Below are positions 25,695 to 39,300 of a DNA stretch of 64,000 bases, in pieces. A model generated the notes under the pieces. It searched no databases and was not told where the DNA came from. It saw only the letters and a program-made list of their open reading frames with translations. The translations under genes were made by a program, and so were the position numbers. The stretch lies in the NCBI RefSeq assembly GCF_963662255.1, contig NC_085068.1:2480001-2544000 (forward strand), in the 5' to 3' direction. The number at the start of each line of letters is the position of its first letter. The first letter of the stretch is position 1. The stretch is from Cinclus cinclus. Taxonomy: Eukaryota > Chordata > Aves > Passeriformes > Cinclidae.

Positions 25695-28600
25695 GCAGCT
25701 CCATCCTGTGATCCCCAGCAGGGGCGGGTGGTGATCCCGGGTTTGGGATGGCTCCCCCGGGGCTCTCACCTCGCACTTTTCCCAAGTGAGAGTGTTTGAA
25801 ACCAGCGGAATCTTTAATATTTATGTCTTTATACCTTTAATAGTCCACCCCCAAAATGATTTGGTTTTACCACAGACCCCAGTGATGGGGCACGAGCATC
25901 AGCAGGGTGGTGGCATCACCTCATCCCAGCTGCATTTTTGGCCAGCAAAGCCCTTCCCATTCCTTTTGTGTGTCAACCCTGATTTTTTTGTTTGTTTGTT
26001 TGTTTTTTGTTTTTGTTGTTGTTGGGAAACGGAGGCAGGATCAGCCCTGCCCGCCCGGGCCCTGCCACGGGCACGGGGGAGGATGGGCAGGATTTGGGGA
26101 GAGCCCCAGTGACTCCTGGGGTGACTCAGCCCCACCCGGCACCCGCAGGGTCGCCAGGGCCCCGGGGCCCTGCCCATGGAGGTGTGCCAGCCTTTGGACG
26201 GTGCCGGGAATTGTCACCTGAGAACTGGGGACGATGGTGCCGGGAATTGTCACCCGGGCACGCTGCGGGAACATAAAGTGTTCGTGGGGCAATGCGTGGG
26301 AGGGATGAGTTCCACGGAGCAGCAGCTTCTCCTCTCTGCACCTTTTCTGCCTTTAAAGCAGGTTTCTCTTCCCCAAACGCTGTTTTGTCCCCCACTTTGT
26401 CTCCTCCCTGTCCCATCAGCTCACAGGAGAGGGGAGCTGCTGCCCAAACCCAGCAGCTTCTCCCGCTCGGGTTTATTCCTGCAGTCACAAAAACTTCATT
26501 TGCCCACATTTGGGGGTTTGTGGGCGTCAGCAGCACAAAACAGATCCAGCCCGAGCAGCGAGGATGCTCCTGCACAGCCGAAGGGCTGCACGAGCCCAGC
26601 AGCAGAAAATTTGGGATGCACGGGAGGGACTGGGTTCAGCACATCCACACCCCCTCCCAGCCCGGCCGGGGCTGATCTCCTCCATGGAGAGCCGTAAATA
26701 TTTTGCAAACGAAGCTGCTGCCGCAGGTGCAGCCCCGAAAGGAGGCTGAGCTCAGGCGGTGATAAAGATGCTGAGCGGCGCATCCGCGGTCGGGACACGC
26801 CGGAATTTCCGTGGAGACGGCGGCAGCTTCCTTAGGAACCAAACATTTCATCTGCGTTAAGTAGAGCGGCAAATATGCAGCGATGGGCCTGGACAGGCTG
26901 CCCGGGTGTGTCCAGGGGCGGGGACAGCTCCGGCAGCACCTCCAGGATGATCGCGGGATGCAGCGCTGGGTCCGGGGATCTGGGCGTGCCCACGGGCAGC
27001 GCCTCACCCCCAAATGGCCAAACTCTTCATTCTGAAGGCAGCAGGCGGACCCTGGCCTGAATAATTGAAGTGCAGGGTGACTTTTACATTAACAGAATAA
27101 ATTACTTCTTTTTTGTTGTCGCCCCAAACTTTGCTGGGTTGAGTGGCACCCAAAAGCTCCAGCACTGAGGAGGGTTGGGTTGAATTGGGATTTATTGTTC
27201 GCTCCCTGTCTAAACCTCTCTCCCAGAAGCCATTAGCTGGTTATTTTCCTTGCTTGCACTGTGGGTTTTTAGCTTGACAGGTTTTGCAGGACACGGTGCG
27301 GGAAATCTTCCTGGTGGGAGCTGGACATGGATCGGGAATGTGGGCCTGGGATTCCCCCGAGCATCCCCCGGCACCTCCCTCCTGCTTCCCCTCCTGTCCC
27401 CCAGCAGGGACAGCGGGACCTGTCCTAAGCGGGGACATCACACCCGGGACACTCACGGGGACACGGGGACATCACACCTGGGGGCACTAAGGTTTTCCCC
27501 CCGGCCCCCGGGAGACGCTCTGCACGAACCCGCGGTGTCAGCACCGTGAGTCCCGGAGCCGGAGCTCTGGAGCGGTTCCCTCCCGGCTTTCCCGACTCCC
27601 CGCGCTGTTTCTGACGGAGTGGAGCTCGGGTGGGTCCGGCCCTGGGCTGGGAGCGCTGCTGCAGCCGCTGAGCTACAAAAAAAACTGCTGAGAGCAGCAA
27701 AACGCGGCTGCAGGAAGGGAAATGGGAATGGCCTGGCGCTCCGGAGCTGCCTTCGGTGTCTGATGTCACCCGCTGGGAATCAGTTTGCTGCCATCAAACG
27801 TTCGGAATAATTGAAGGATGCTCCTGGGTTTGCAGCGCAGCCATTTAATGTTTGCTCATTAGATGGGATTAAAAACAGCAGCCTGGGAGAAGCTGCAGGG
27901 ATGAAACCCCCAAGAAGGGCCTCGGGGTGTCCCAAACACAGACTGGGGTGAGGTGGCCACCTCCAGCATGAGACACCCAGGGACAGCACCCCAAACCCCA
28001 GCAGGGCTGAACACGGGGTTCACTCGGGGCTGTCGTTTGTGCCCAAGCCCCAGAAGGTTTCAGTCTCCACAGGAGCATCCTGAGCCTTTTCCCATCCCCA
28101 TCTCCCATCTCAGGCTCTGAGGACAGCCTGGACTCTCCCCAGGGTTTGTACTGAGGGTGACTGAGGTCCTGCTGGCACAGCACTTGGGAAAGAACAAGCG
28201 GGATTATGATTAATGACAGTAATTATTGAGTTATCACTGTTAGGGCAGAGATCTCTCCCTCTGAGGCACTCGAGCCCAACAGCCCTTTAATGACAGGGTG
28301 TCCCTCGCTGCCCTGCCCTGCCCTCTGCCTCCTTCCCCAAATTAAAACATCTCCTTTATCCCTTCTGCAGCCCCTGCCCTGTCCCCATGGCTGGGAAAGA
28401 CAGGAAAGGTGTCAGACCCAACATCCCTGGCAAGAGCAGCCAAGACTAAACATGGTGGTCTTGATACTACTCTTTTTTTTTATTTTTAAAGCTCAGCCTC
28501 TCTCCATATGTCAAAGCTCAACTTAAAACCACAAACACCTGAATTTTTCCAATTTCTGCTTAACATTTGCCCTTTTTAATACACACTCCTGCTGGAGAAG

Positions 28601-30610
28601 GGCTGTAGGGCAAGTGTTATCCTGCTTCTCCAGTGGCAAAAACATCTCAACATATTCCCCCTGTGTGGCAGGCTGGGGTCGATGGCAGCAGCCCCAGAAG
28701 AAGCGGAGCTGAGCTCTCCGATCATTCCTGCTTCTCCAGGGACATTTGTGGATCACTGAAGATCTGGAGGTTGCACCAGGTTTGGTTGGGTTCTCCCACA
28801 GCCCTGGCCGTGATTCACCCACTGAGGGTTTGTGTTTCCCAAGGGAAGGGACCAGGCTGAGTCAGGATGAGGAGTGCCAGGGTGGAGACTCCTTTCCAGA
28901 AGAAAAACCCTGATTTTTGGAGCGGGAAATCCATTGTGAGGTGCCTGATTCTCCCAGGGGGAAGGGAAGGGGCACGAGAGCTCTGCAGAATCCAAGTGTG
29001 CAGATCAGGGAGCAGGAACATGTCTGATCCTTCCTGGGTTCTGTGGCAACAGTGGGATGGGGGAGAAAATCCCTGTGGGACAGGAGGGAGGTTGTAATTC
29101 CCACTTCAAATCTGGGAGCTGCAGGAACAGGGCCTGGCTGCAGGAACAGCCCTGAGCCACGGGAGGATCCTGCTCAAGAAAGGCTTAATAAGCACCCCGA
29201 AAATAAAATCTTTCCAGAGGCACATCCAGGCCTCCTTACACACCCGAAAAACTCCCAGTGCTGAAATGGGGCCTTTTGAGGGCAATGCCCAAAGGCCCCC
29301 AACCTGCCTGAGGTTAAAACACAGCACAGGGTCTTCCTCTCCACACATCCTTTCTACCATTTTATTGATAATTCTACCCAAAAGCGTCTTCTCCTACTGA
29401 CACATTTCCCTTTGGTAGAGGAGTAGGATCCCTGCTGATCTCCAGGGTTTGGATAAAAGGGCTGGAGCTGGTTCCTCCCCAGCTGTTGATGTGAAGGGGT
29501 GGGATGAATCCTGAAAAAAAGCCTGCAAATAGGGATTTAATCATTATTGTTTTTACCTCCTGGAAACAAGGGAGTTACTATTTCTGGAGGTTCAGGTGAC
29601 TGCCCCTGGTTTTTCCCATCAACTTGGTGTGCAGGGGGGACATCCCTGAAGTGATTTTGTCCTTAATCCACCCAGTATCCTTTTCCAGTCCTCTTCATGA
29701 GCTCAGAGCTTGTTTTTCCCTGGATCCTTGATTTCTCACATGTGAGCTGTGAATCATCCCTACCTGGAATGGGAACGTGCAGCAAACCAGTCAAGGCCAA
29801 TCCCGATTTTCTTATCAGGAAACAGAAACCTGACCCAAGGGTGGCTCCTAAAAAAGCCACCCAGACCTTGGGAGGTCTCGGGGATGCTTTGGGAGCCTCC
29901 TTGGGCTGTAGGGTGGTCTCTCTCCCGAGCAGCTCCAAACTTGCCTGGTCACACTCAGGAGTTAATTTGGGAGCCTGGACTTGGTGTTTTTGTGCTCGTT
30001 TCTGTCACTCACCTGCCTGGAGGATCCCTGAGCTCCCTGGGGTAAGGAAGGAGCCCTGAGTTGCACTTGGACTGTCCCAAAGGCAAGCAGGGAATCCTCC
30101 AGGATTTACTGTTTGCACTCAGGGCCTGGAGGCTCCTGCCCAGGAGGAAAATGTGGGATTCCATCCAAGTCTGGGGGACTGCAACCCTAAGATGTCCCCA
30201 CCACATCCCTCAAGGCTCCACGACAGTCTCACTGTGTCCTGAAAGGTGCCACAGACACATCCAGGGAGAAAAATCACTTTTCCTCCATTGGAAATAGTCC
30301 AGGGAATCTTTTGAGGCACTGGAACATCGCAGCTCACTGTGTGTTTATGGTCAGCAGCTCCAGCCTGCTGCTAGTTTGAAAAAATTTCTGGGCAATTGCA
30401 GAGAGAGACAAACCAGGAGAGTCTGGTGGGAGCTGCTGGGAAGAGGCAGAAAGGAGCAGGGAAGGTTCCCTGGTCTCATCCTGGGAAGGGCCTCAGCTGT
30501 GCTGCACTTCCACACAACCTGGAAAAGAGAATTACAGAGGGAGGAGGCAGCAGGACAAGGAAACCACCACAGAACACCCGGGGAAGGTCAGGCTTCCGTG
30601 TCACCTGCAG

Positions 30611-30634
30611 CGGGGGGGGGCGGGGGGGGGGGGA
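30611..30634. repeat. Short poly(G) tract
   Basis: Two runs of about ten or more G separated by one C. G-quadruplex-prone. Nothing else of note within 200 bp. Confidence 0.9.
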
Positions 30635-32456
30635 GCTAGCAGGTCTCTGCTCTCCCTAGATTTAATTAATCCCCAGTTTAATTAAATCTTGAAGCCCAAC
30701 CCAGTGCAGGGATGTCAGAAATTCGGGGAGCTCCTGCCCACAGTCAGGTTCAAAGCAATCCCACAGCTCATCCAGGCTTTCCTACATCACAAAGGAGTTT
30801 TTTTCCTTAAATAATGTCTTTGACAAACTAATTTTTTTTGAGAGGATGTTGGCTCTCTCTTGTTCAGCTCATGGTTCAGTTCATCACTTTGAGTAACTTC
30901 ATCCATTTTGAGGCATTTGCCCTCAGACTTATCATTTCTAATTTAAGTAACAAACTCCCCAGTCTTTGCTGACTTCCCAGCCCCAATGCAGGGGATTTTG
31001 GAACCTGGAGCTCTTCTTTGTGCAGCACTGAGAACGCTGGAGCCTCTCTGTGTGGCCTGGACCAGCTAAAACTTTCCCAAACACTTCCCCCATTTGTTCT
31101 TATCTCTCTCTATGTCTTCTGGCATTGTTGTCACCTTCAGTCCCTCCCAGGCCAATCTGCTCCACGAAGCACAGTCAGGATATTCCCATCTTCTTTTCAG
31201 CTCTGGCTTGTCCCTAAATCACAGTCCTCCTGTTCCCTGGTCAGGAAGGCACTGCTTGCACCACCTTTATTTTCCAAAGTACATCTCTGGGCCTCTGCAA
31301 AGCCACCCAGCACAGCTCTGGGGAGCTCCTTGCAAGGGTGTTTGCAAGAGCAGTTTCAAACCTCCCTCTAAGATGCCATCTCATTGTCATTAATGTTGAA
31401 CAGTGACCACGTTGTGCTCCTGGGAGCTCTGAGGAACTGCTGACCCAACTGAGGGGGTAGAAACCCAGGGATTTTCCTGCTAGAAACTTCACTGGCTCTG
31501 GCAGCATAGCTGAATCTGTTTTTGCATAAGATCTGTGCCAGCACCCGTGGAGCAAACCAGGATTTCCACCCTGAGCTGTGCTGGATCTCCCTGGCTGGGA
31601 AAGCTGCAGAAGGTCCTGCCAAGGTTCCATCCTTCCTTGGCCAGGCAGACAAAGCTGGGCAGCAGGAGCTGGGGGCACCCCGAGGCTGTGGCTGCAGAAC
31701 AGTTTGGTTTTGTCAGGAAAGACACAGAGTGGGAGATGAAGGCAGCCTGGTGTTCCTGCCAGCTCCCAAACCTCCACCACTCCCCACTACACAAAAGGCA
31801 AAGCCAGAACACAGTGGGGCTTCAGTCCTGCACCGTGCTGAGAACCTTCAGCAGCCACAGCCACAGAGCCCAGGCTCCTGGTGAACTGCTGCTGCTGAGC
31901 TCTGGGAGGGGTTTGGCACTGCCCAGGCTGCTGCCCAGCGGTGCCTTGAGTAACTCCTGCACCCACCCTGGAGCAGCCCAGCTGCTGTTTGGAGAGGACT
32001 GTTAGCAGGACTCTGCAGGGCTTTCAGAGGTGTGTTTGTTCTCTGATGTGGTTCCAGGGCAGCAGAGGTGCAGGACTGCTGCTCTAAAGAGCCAACTCCA
32101 CACCAGCCCCTCCTGCACTTCACAGGGGCAGACAGAGCCACCAACACACCCACAGCCCCGAGTCCCTTGTGGGACACCAACCCAAACCTCCCTGGGGCAT
32201 TTCCTGCCCAGTTCTCCTCCTCAGCAGCAACTCCAGCTGCCAGGAGTGACATCAGCCCCCACGGAGGTGAGAACTAAAACACTGCACCTTCACCCCTCTG
32301 CTAATTGCCAGTCCCAGTGCGTGGCCAACACTAACAACAGGCACCAAAGGGGCTGGCGAATTATTCAGCCTCTAAAATTGCAATTGTAATTATTTCTGGG
32401 ATGGGACCGTGCTAGGAAATTCAAGTTCAAACAGAGACAAGGAAGCCAGGGAAAGC

Positions 32457-32462
32457 TTTATT
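32457..32462 (-). terminator. UBR4: Alternative distal poly(A) signal candidate for UBR4
   Basis: AATAAA on the minus strand (followed by GCTTTCC) about 870 nt after the UBR4 stop. It would give a longer 3' UTR. Only the hexamer supports it. Confidence 0.25.
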
Positions 32463-33017
32463 AGATTCCAGCCTCACCAGGTGTCAGCAGAACTGTGCCA
32501 GGTGAGTTTCCAGCATGCACAGGTGGGGAGCAGTGCTGGGCTCAGGGCAGGGCATGCAGGGCAGCACTGGGGCAGGGGGGCTGTGTAGGGCTCCAGGGAG
32601 GCTGCCCTGGCTGGAGCTGATGAAGGGTTCCCAGAGAGGGGACAGGGATGGCAGCAGCCCCTCCAGAGAGGGGCCATCCACTGGAGGCACAGTGAGCTTT
32701 GGATCCAGCCTGGGGGGGAGCCAGGACAGGTCCTGGACACTCCATGGAGGGGAGAGCAGGTGCTGCCTGCACCCAGGGAAGGGAAGGGAAAGGAAGGTGA
32801 CGTTGTCCTTGCTCCTTGCGGAGCCCCTGAGGCTCCAGCCCCGCACAGAAGCTGCCAGTGCAGGCAGGGAATGCCCTGGGGAGCCTCCTGGGGCTTCTTG
32901 TGCAGGCCCAGGGCTGGACAGAGCAGCAGCTCTAGAGGAATACGTGAGAAACACCTCAGCATTCAGACTCCTGCCTGGTTCAAGCACTAGTCAAGCCCAG
33001 CTTACCCATTTGTTCGG

Positions 33018-33023
33018 TTTATT
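33018..33023 (-). terminator. UBR4: Proximal poly(A) signal candidate for UBR4
   Basis: The minus strand reads AAATAAAC about 310 nt after the UBR4 stop codon, followed by a mildly G/T-rich stretch. Distance and context suit a compact 3' UTR. Not proved from sequence alone. Confidence 0.5.
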
Positions 33024-33333
33024 TAACTTCAAAGATGTGCACACTAAAGCATTAAGATTTACTGGTTTGGATTCCTCTCTGTACAAGTTCTTTCAAACAG
33101 CTTGAATGCACAAGGCTTTACAGATAGAAGCGCTGAAACACAAGATAAAACAAATCTAAATTCCAAATCACTCCATGAAGAAAAATTGTAGAAAATAAAA
33201 AAAAAAAACCAAAACCAAAACAAAATTCCAACAAAATCCCGCAGCACTCCTCAGGGAAGGACCAGACTGCAGAGGAGGGACACAGAGGGGTGGAAGGCAA
33301 GCGATGGAGCCTCTGCCCAAAGCTTCTCCGTGC
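33018..33333 (-). other. UBR4: UBR4 3' untranslated region (proposed)
   Basis: From the TGA to the proximal AATAAA. It contains a T-rich run on the minus strand (about 33197-33210) and no repeat. The length depends on which poly(A) site is used. Confidence 0.5.
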
Positions 33334-33398
33334 TCAGGGGATGGAGTTCAAGAGATCCTTGAGGAAGCTGTCGGGATCATTGATTTCTGACAAAAGTC
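33334..33398 (-). CDS. UBR4: UBR4 last coding exon (34th), with stop
   Basis: Acceptor ttccaag. Completes Gly, then [20 protein letters not shown] and TGA (33336-33334). The extreme C-terminus matches the human protein apart from N/T, D/E and I/V changes. The frame across all 34 exons closes exactly here. Confidence 0.96.
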
Positions 33399-36300
33399 CT
33401 TGGAACAGAAGACAAGAGAGAAGAATCAGCCCCACGAAGCTGTCTGTCCTGCCCCCAGGAGGGATTTGCGCTGGGCCATGTGTGAGCTACTGACAGCTGC
33501 AGGGTTATTTTAGGGCTGGACACGAGGAGGGTAAACCCTGTTGGATGCATGTGCAGGAGGGACTGAAATGAGAATTTAATGAAATATTAAATCCATATGG
33601 AACTGCTCTTGGGCAGCTTCACAGACCCAGCTCTGTTCCCTGTGTTGGGCAGTGGGACACTGGCCTGGGGCACAGACTGTGAGAGAACAAAGAGCAGCTT
33701 CAGCTTTCCTGCAGGTCTTCAGCATCTCCTGACTCCTGGAGGCACCAAAATCCTTGGGGAGCAACTCTGGCTGCACCCAACTGCTGCCTGGTCACATCTG
33801 CTCACCAGAGACACCCCAAACCCCTTCCAGCTGTGCTACAGATGTTTAGCAGAGCAGGGGGGAGCAGGTTTTCCTGCCTGGGGCTCAGTTGTGTACCCCA
33901 GCAGCTTTGGGACAGCTCAGGCTGTGGCTGGGCAGTGCTGATCCCTCCTCTCCCTGTCCCATTCCCATGAGTTGCAGCAGTGGCAGGAATGCTGCTGTCT
34001 CCAGTCATGAGCTGCACAGGGCAGCTATAAAAGGGCAGGAAAACACTCACCAGCCACATCCAAAAACTCAGAAAACGTTTCCACTGGCATGAATTCCTCC
34101 TGGAAGGTTTTCAGGGCCTTGTCTGCAGCCTCGTGGATTGGCATGTCGTTGTGTCGGATGAACTCAGCCAGAGAGAAGGACCAGCCTCCCTCTGTGTTAC
34201 TGGTAGGCACCTTCTGAGAGTGGACAAAGGCACCAAATCAGGCCAAAAATAACTATTTGATAATAAAAGAAAACGTTAGTGCAAACCCTGGTGCCTTTTC
34301 CCATTGCTCCTGGATTTCCATCCCTGCCTCTTACAAGCAACCAACAGAGAAAGAAATTCCCCAGCTGCAACTTCATGATCTTTTTTTACAGAATGAAACA
34401 AGGCCCCAGGCATTTTCTCACCCTGAGTACTGAACCCTCTGTGGAAGCTGCAGGTTTCTCTCTGCCCCTGGCTCCTTCCTCCCCCAAACACTTCCCTGGT
34501 ACAGCCTGGAATGTCCTTCCTTCCATGAACAATGAACAGGAAAAATAAGCAAATATATAATACAGGAGTGCTGCCAACTGGAAAAATCTCTCAGTTCTTC
34601 AGCTACTGAACTTCAAGGGAGTTAAATGAGCACAATGAGCACAGGCAGTTTCTTGTGGCCTTTTTGCTTTTACAAGGTGGAGAAGAAAATAGAAGGAAAA
34701 AATCCTTCCCTGTGAAGGTGGGGAGGCCCTGGCAGAGGCTGCCCAGAGCAGCTGTGGCTGTGCCTGGATCCCTGGAAGTGTCCAAGGCCAGGCTGGAAGG
34801 GGCTGGGAGCAGCCTGGGCTATGGAAGGTGTCCCTGCCCATGACAGGGGTGGGATGGGATGAGCTTCAGGGTCCCTTCCCACCCAAACCACCCTGGGATT
34901 CCATGAAGTTTTGTTTCCAAGGATCTTGGAGAAAGGGGTTTCAAATTTTGATTTCTATTTCAAACTCATGTAATTGCTCAGGTAAGAAAGCTGAACTGGA
35001 GCTGCTGCAGAGGAGCTGCAGTGCTCTCCTTACCTTGAACATGTTGTAAATGAGATCTACGAGTGCCCAGAAGAGCAGCCCCGAGCGGTACGTGGCATAA
35101 TCCTTCACTGCCTTGTCTGCCAGCCTGCCAGAAGGAAATCAATCTGCAGTTAATCACTTCATTATGAGGCTTTGATAACCCAGCTGATGAACAGCATGAA
35201 AGCTGGAACAGCCACAGCCTGTCAGGGACACGCAGGGAATGGCTCTGAGTGAGCCTTGCTGGGTGTTCCTGGCCATGAAACATCAGGCACCTGAGATTCT
35301 CTGTACAGCAATTCCTGAGGCTGGGCAGTCCCTTTGCTCCAGCTGTGCTGTGACCAGAGCAGGTTTGCCAGTAAAACCTTCTTCCACAGGAAGGAAATGA
35401 GTACAGAGGGAACTGGAGGGCTAAGACTACACAGGAAGTCAACAGAAGAGTGGGGAAAAAACAATGTACAGCCTGTGTTTGTGTGTTCAATGCTGGGAGA
35501 ACAGCAGATTCCTGAAGGAATGACCAAATCCAGGTCTCACACCCAAGGGGGTATCAATGACAGAACAGCTTTGTGCTTCTAACTCATCAAAGCATTTCTG
35601 CAAGACTCTGAGGGAAATAAGGAGGAATTTCCATTTAATATCTCCTTGGTTATTCTCCTGCCAGGAAAGGACTTCTCCTGGAAATCCAGCATCTGGGTTT
35701 GGAGGAGCAGGAATGCCCTAAAAGGTGCAGAGCTGTGCTGGGATAGCAGCTCCCAAAGTCTGCAGGATTAATCACAAACAGGTTCTGGCAAGGCAGAACC
35801 TCCTGCCAGCCGCTCTCATGGCTTTGGAATTTTTGTGCCTGTGCTTCTCAGGTACATCTGCCCCATCACGTGCTGCTTCCTGCTCAACACTTCAGAGCTT
35901 TGGAAAAACAAAAAGTTCTCCTTTATGTAGCCAGGACCCAGCTCAGCTGCTGCTGCTGCTTCCAGTCAGCAACACAACAGGGGGTGCCAACTGTAACCTG
36001 CCCCAGACTGGGGTTTTCTGGGGGGCAAAATGAACATTTTGCTGCTCTTATTAAAAGGCTCCACTTTGTGTGTGCCCTTAAAACAGACATCTTAGTAGGT
36101 GGCATCCTGCTCGGGCAGCTCAGCTTAATTATTTAAAGGAAAACCAATTAGTAAAGGTGACTAAATTTCCACGGGATGAAGAGCAACTGAGAGCGAGGCT
36201 AATTCTGGCCTCCCAAATACTGCAAGACAGACTTTTCTTTTCAGGTGAATGGGTTTGATCTAATTGGAGTCTGCTCCTTTAATTGAAAACTAAAAGGCCC

Positions 36301-39300
36301 TTGTGGGTTAGGGCTGGTAGTTACCTTCTGGAGCAGCTGCTGGGTTTCATTCCTGGAGCTGGACAGGGGCAGCCAGAACAGAGACAGACTGACAGAAAGC
36401 CAGACATAGACACTGGGGAAGCCTTGCTTCCCTCAGGAGTGTTTCAGAAAGGTCACAGTGAAGGCCAAAGGGAAAAAAATCAAAAGGGTCTTTTCCTCTC
36501 AAATTCCAGATTAAAGCTACGCTGAAGAACATCTACAGGATTTTTTTTTTTGAGCCAGAATTTGTGGTTCAGTAACAATGAACACTTGATTCAGCTCTTT
36601 GGAATATGTAAATTATATTTACAAAAAAATGGAACAAGCCCAGAACTCAGATCCATTCTGGTAATTTCATCTTTGGGTTTAAATAGGAAGTGTTTCCAAA
36701 ACAAGGGAGGTGCTGAGCATCTCCCCCTTGGTACTTGTGGTACCATCACTCCAGCCCTTTCTGGCTGGATTCTCCCCAGATCTGTGTGATCCTCACAGGC
36801 CCAGCTGAGGAGCTGGATGAGCACTCCCCACGGGACAGGAAATGTGTGGGATTGCTGCCTTGGAATGAGGGAATGCAGAGCACTCCTGCACCTTCCCAGA
36901 TTTACAGGAGGTTTCAGATCATGAGCAGATCCTCAGCTTTTTGGAGATGCACTGGGGGCTCCTGCAGTGACTCCTGTCCCTTCCTGAGATGCACAGGTAG
37001 CAATGAGTCCTTGAGTGTCCAGAAACTTCACCCCAGTGTTCTGGGAATGGAGCTGCTCCCAGACAACACCCTGAATGTGGAATGTTAATTTTAATCCTTT
37101 GCATGCAGACATTACCCTAGTGTCAGAGCCAGTGGCTTCCTCTCTGCCTCAGCCTACAAATTCAAGATATTGGCACTTATCTGCAGAGCGTTTCACCATC
37201 CATCACCCTCTTCCTGATTTTCCACAAGAATAAATAAGCACAGACTTTGGAAATCAGAATTGCCATATTGCTATTTCTGAGAGGCTTTATCAGAGGGAGG
37301 CTTTGTGTTCTCCTAGGCTGCAGAGATTAAAGAAAGCCCTTGAATAAACCTTGACATAATTCCTGAGCACTATTTCTGAGCGTGTTCCCCTGAAATTCCA
37401 AAGATTGGATGCTTTAGCTGGAAGTTCCTGGCTCTGCCTGTTCCAATATGCTTTTATTACAGGCATGCCTGGGGAAAGAACAAAACGTTTAAGGAGGGTT
37501 TAAAAGGCAGCAAACACAGCCCTGAAGAGCTGCACCCCCCTGAGCCTCCGGGATACCTCCTGAATCTGTCAGACCCCCCAGCATTCAGACAGGCTGCTGG
37601 AAAGAGGAAACAGGAGCCAGGGGAGCTTGAAAGCACCACAGAGATCAAAAGAGGAGCCCCTTTCAGGGCTCTCTCCTTTTTCCAAGATCACTAGTTCATG
37701 CTGGGTTTGTGCAACTACAATGTAATGACTTTATCAAACACCTAATTAATGTCATCAGCATAAGAATGCCCTTTAAGGCGACTTAGAATAAAAATGAATT
37801 GATTCCTAATTATGACAGCTATTTCAAATCATCCTTTCAGAAATTGGAATTCCCTTTCCCTCTATGGAAATACTGTGCCTTTGTCAGGCATGCACAGCCA
37901 CTTATTCTTGTGCTTCAAGTGCCTGACAGCTGCTATTGATTTTTTTTCTTTTTAAAAAGCAATGGTATTTGACTTCTATTTCTATTTTTCTATTTGAGGG
38001 AGGCTGGAGCACTGATCAAAAGGGCCCAGAATGAGCTTCTTTAGGGAGACAAACAGGGAGTGAGGCACAGCTCAGAGACAGCTCGTGGCTAGAGTTACTG
38101 CAGTGCTGAGGTGGGGGAGGAAGAAGGAAAAGCATCGTTTCCATTGATCAGCTCATTGATCCACTGGAAAGAACACCCGGAATGAAATGCTCCTGCTCAT
38201 ACCAGCCCTGGGGAGCAGCTGCAGCCACTCAGGGCCAGACTGGACAGGGCTTGGAGCTACCTGGGCTGTGAAAGGTGTCCCTGGGCTCTGGGAGCTGTCC
38301 CTGGGCTCTGGGAGGTGCTCCTGCCCATGACAGGGGTGGCACTGGGGGGGCTTCAGGGTCCCTCCCAACCCAACCCAACCCAACCCAACCCAACCCAACC
38401 CAACCCAACCCAGGATCCTGCAGCTCTGCAACACTGAGTGCAAAGGTTACTCAGAGGGGTTCATACCTGGTGTAAACTACACACACTCCCCATGAGCTGT
38501 GAGTAGCCCCGTGCCAGTGACACAAGTGGCTCTGTGCCAGTGACAGGAGTGACTCCGTGATGGTGACACGAGCGGCTCTGTGATGGTGACACAAGCTCTG
38601 TGACTGTGCCAGTGACCCGTGGGGCTCTGTGCCTGTGTGCCCAGCCAGGGAAGTGCACTGACCTGCTGGCCCCTCCTGGGGACACCACGCGGGCATGGGC
38701 GGTGACGAGCAGGCGCCGCAGGATGTCCCCACGGATGGCTCTCCACCTCTCTGGGGGACAGATGTGCAGGGCCAGCACGGTGTAGTAGTGGGGCCCGTCC
38801 ACCTCGAAGGCGCTCTCCACCCACTTCTCCCGGGGCTGCTCCAGGAAGCTCTGCAGGTTCTTCTCCTCCCGCGAGGTCGCCCGGGTTCTGCAACACAAGG
38901 AAAGCCTCAGAGGCTGCCCCAGCTCCAGCGGGCTCAGTTTCTGCTCCCCAGGAGCTCTGGGGTGCTGCCCATGCACCCTGCACAGGGAACCAGCTGGGCA
39001 CCACCTGCTTCCCCCAAACTCATCCCTGGTTGAGGATTTGCCTCCAGGGGACACCATCAGCTTTTCCCAAATTCATCTCCTGGTTGAGGGTTTGCCCCCA
39101 GTGGGCACCACCAGCATTTCCCAAACTCATCCCTGGGTGAGTACCTGCTCCCAGTGAAGCAAACACATTCTCCTTGGAGGTGTGGGTGGCACTAGAGCTT
39201 TGCCAGGCAGCTGCCATTACCCCAGTGGAAGACACCACCACTGTACAGCTTTTTTTCCCATTTTTTGAAAAAAAAAGATTGAGCCAGGCCAGCTAGGCCA

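Larger units (their letters stand above)
23106..33017. other. IFFO2-UBR4 intergenic region
   Basis: About 10 kb between the IFFO2 upstream region and the UBR4 polyadenylation signal. It contains the repeats listed separately. I found no open frame with family resemblance, no tRNA-like fold and no consistent splice-site chain on either strand. CpG-rich patches occur near 26040-26290, 26690-27000 and 27400-27760 and could be regulatory. The rest is unremarkable. Confidence 0.7.
35125..38662 (-). other. UBR4: UBR4 intron between exons 31 and 32 of the window (3.5 kb, longest)
   Basis: Holds the CR1 and minisatellite at its 5' end (listed separately). The remaining ~3 kb (35125-38149) is plain intron with no recognised repeat, exon or RNA gene. 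Confidence 0.7.
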
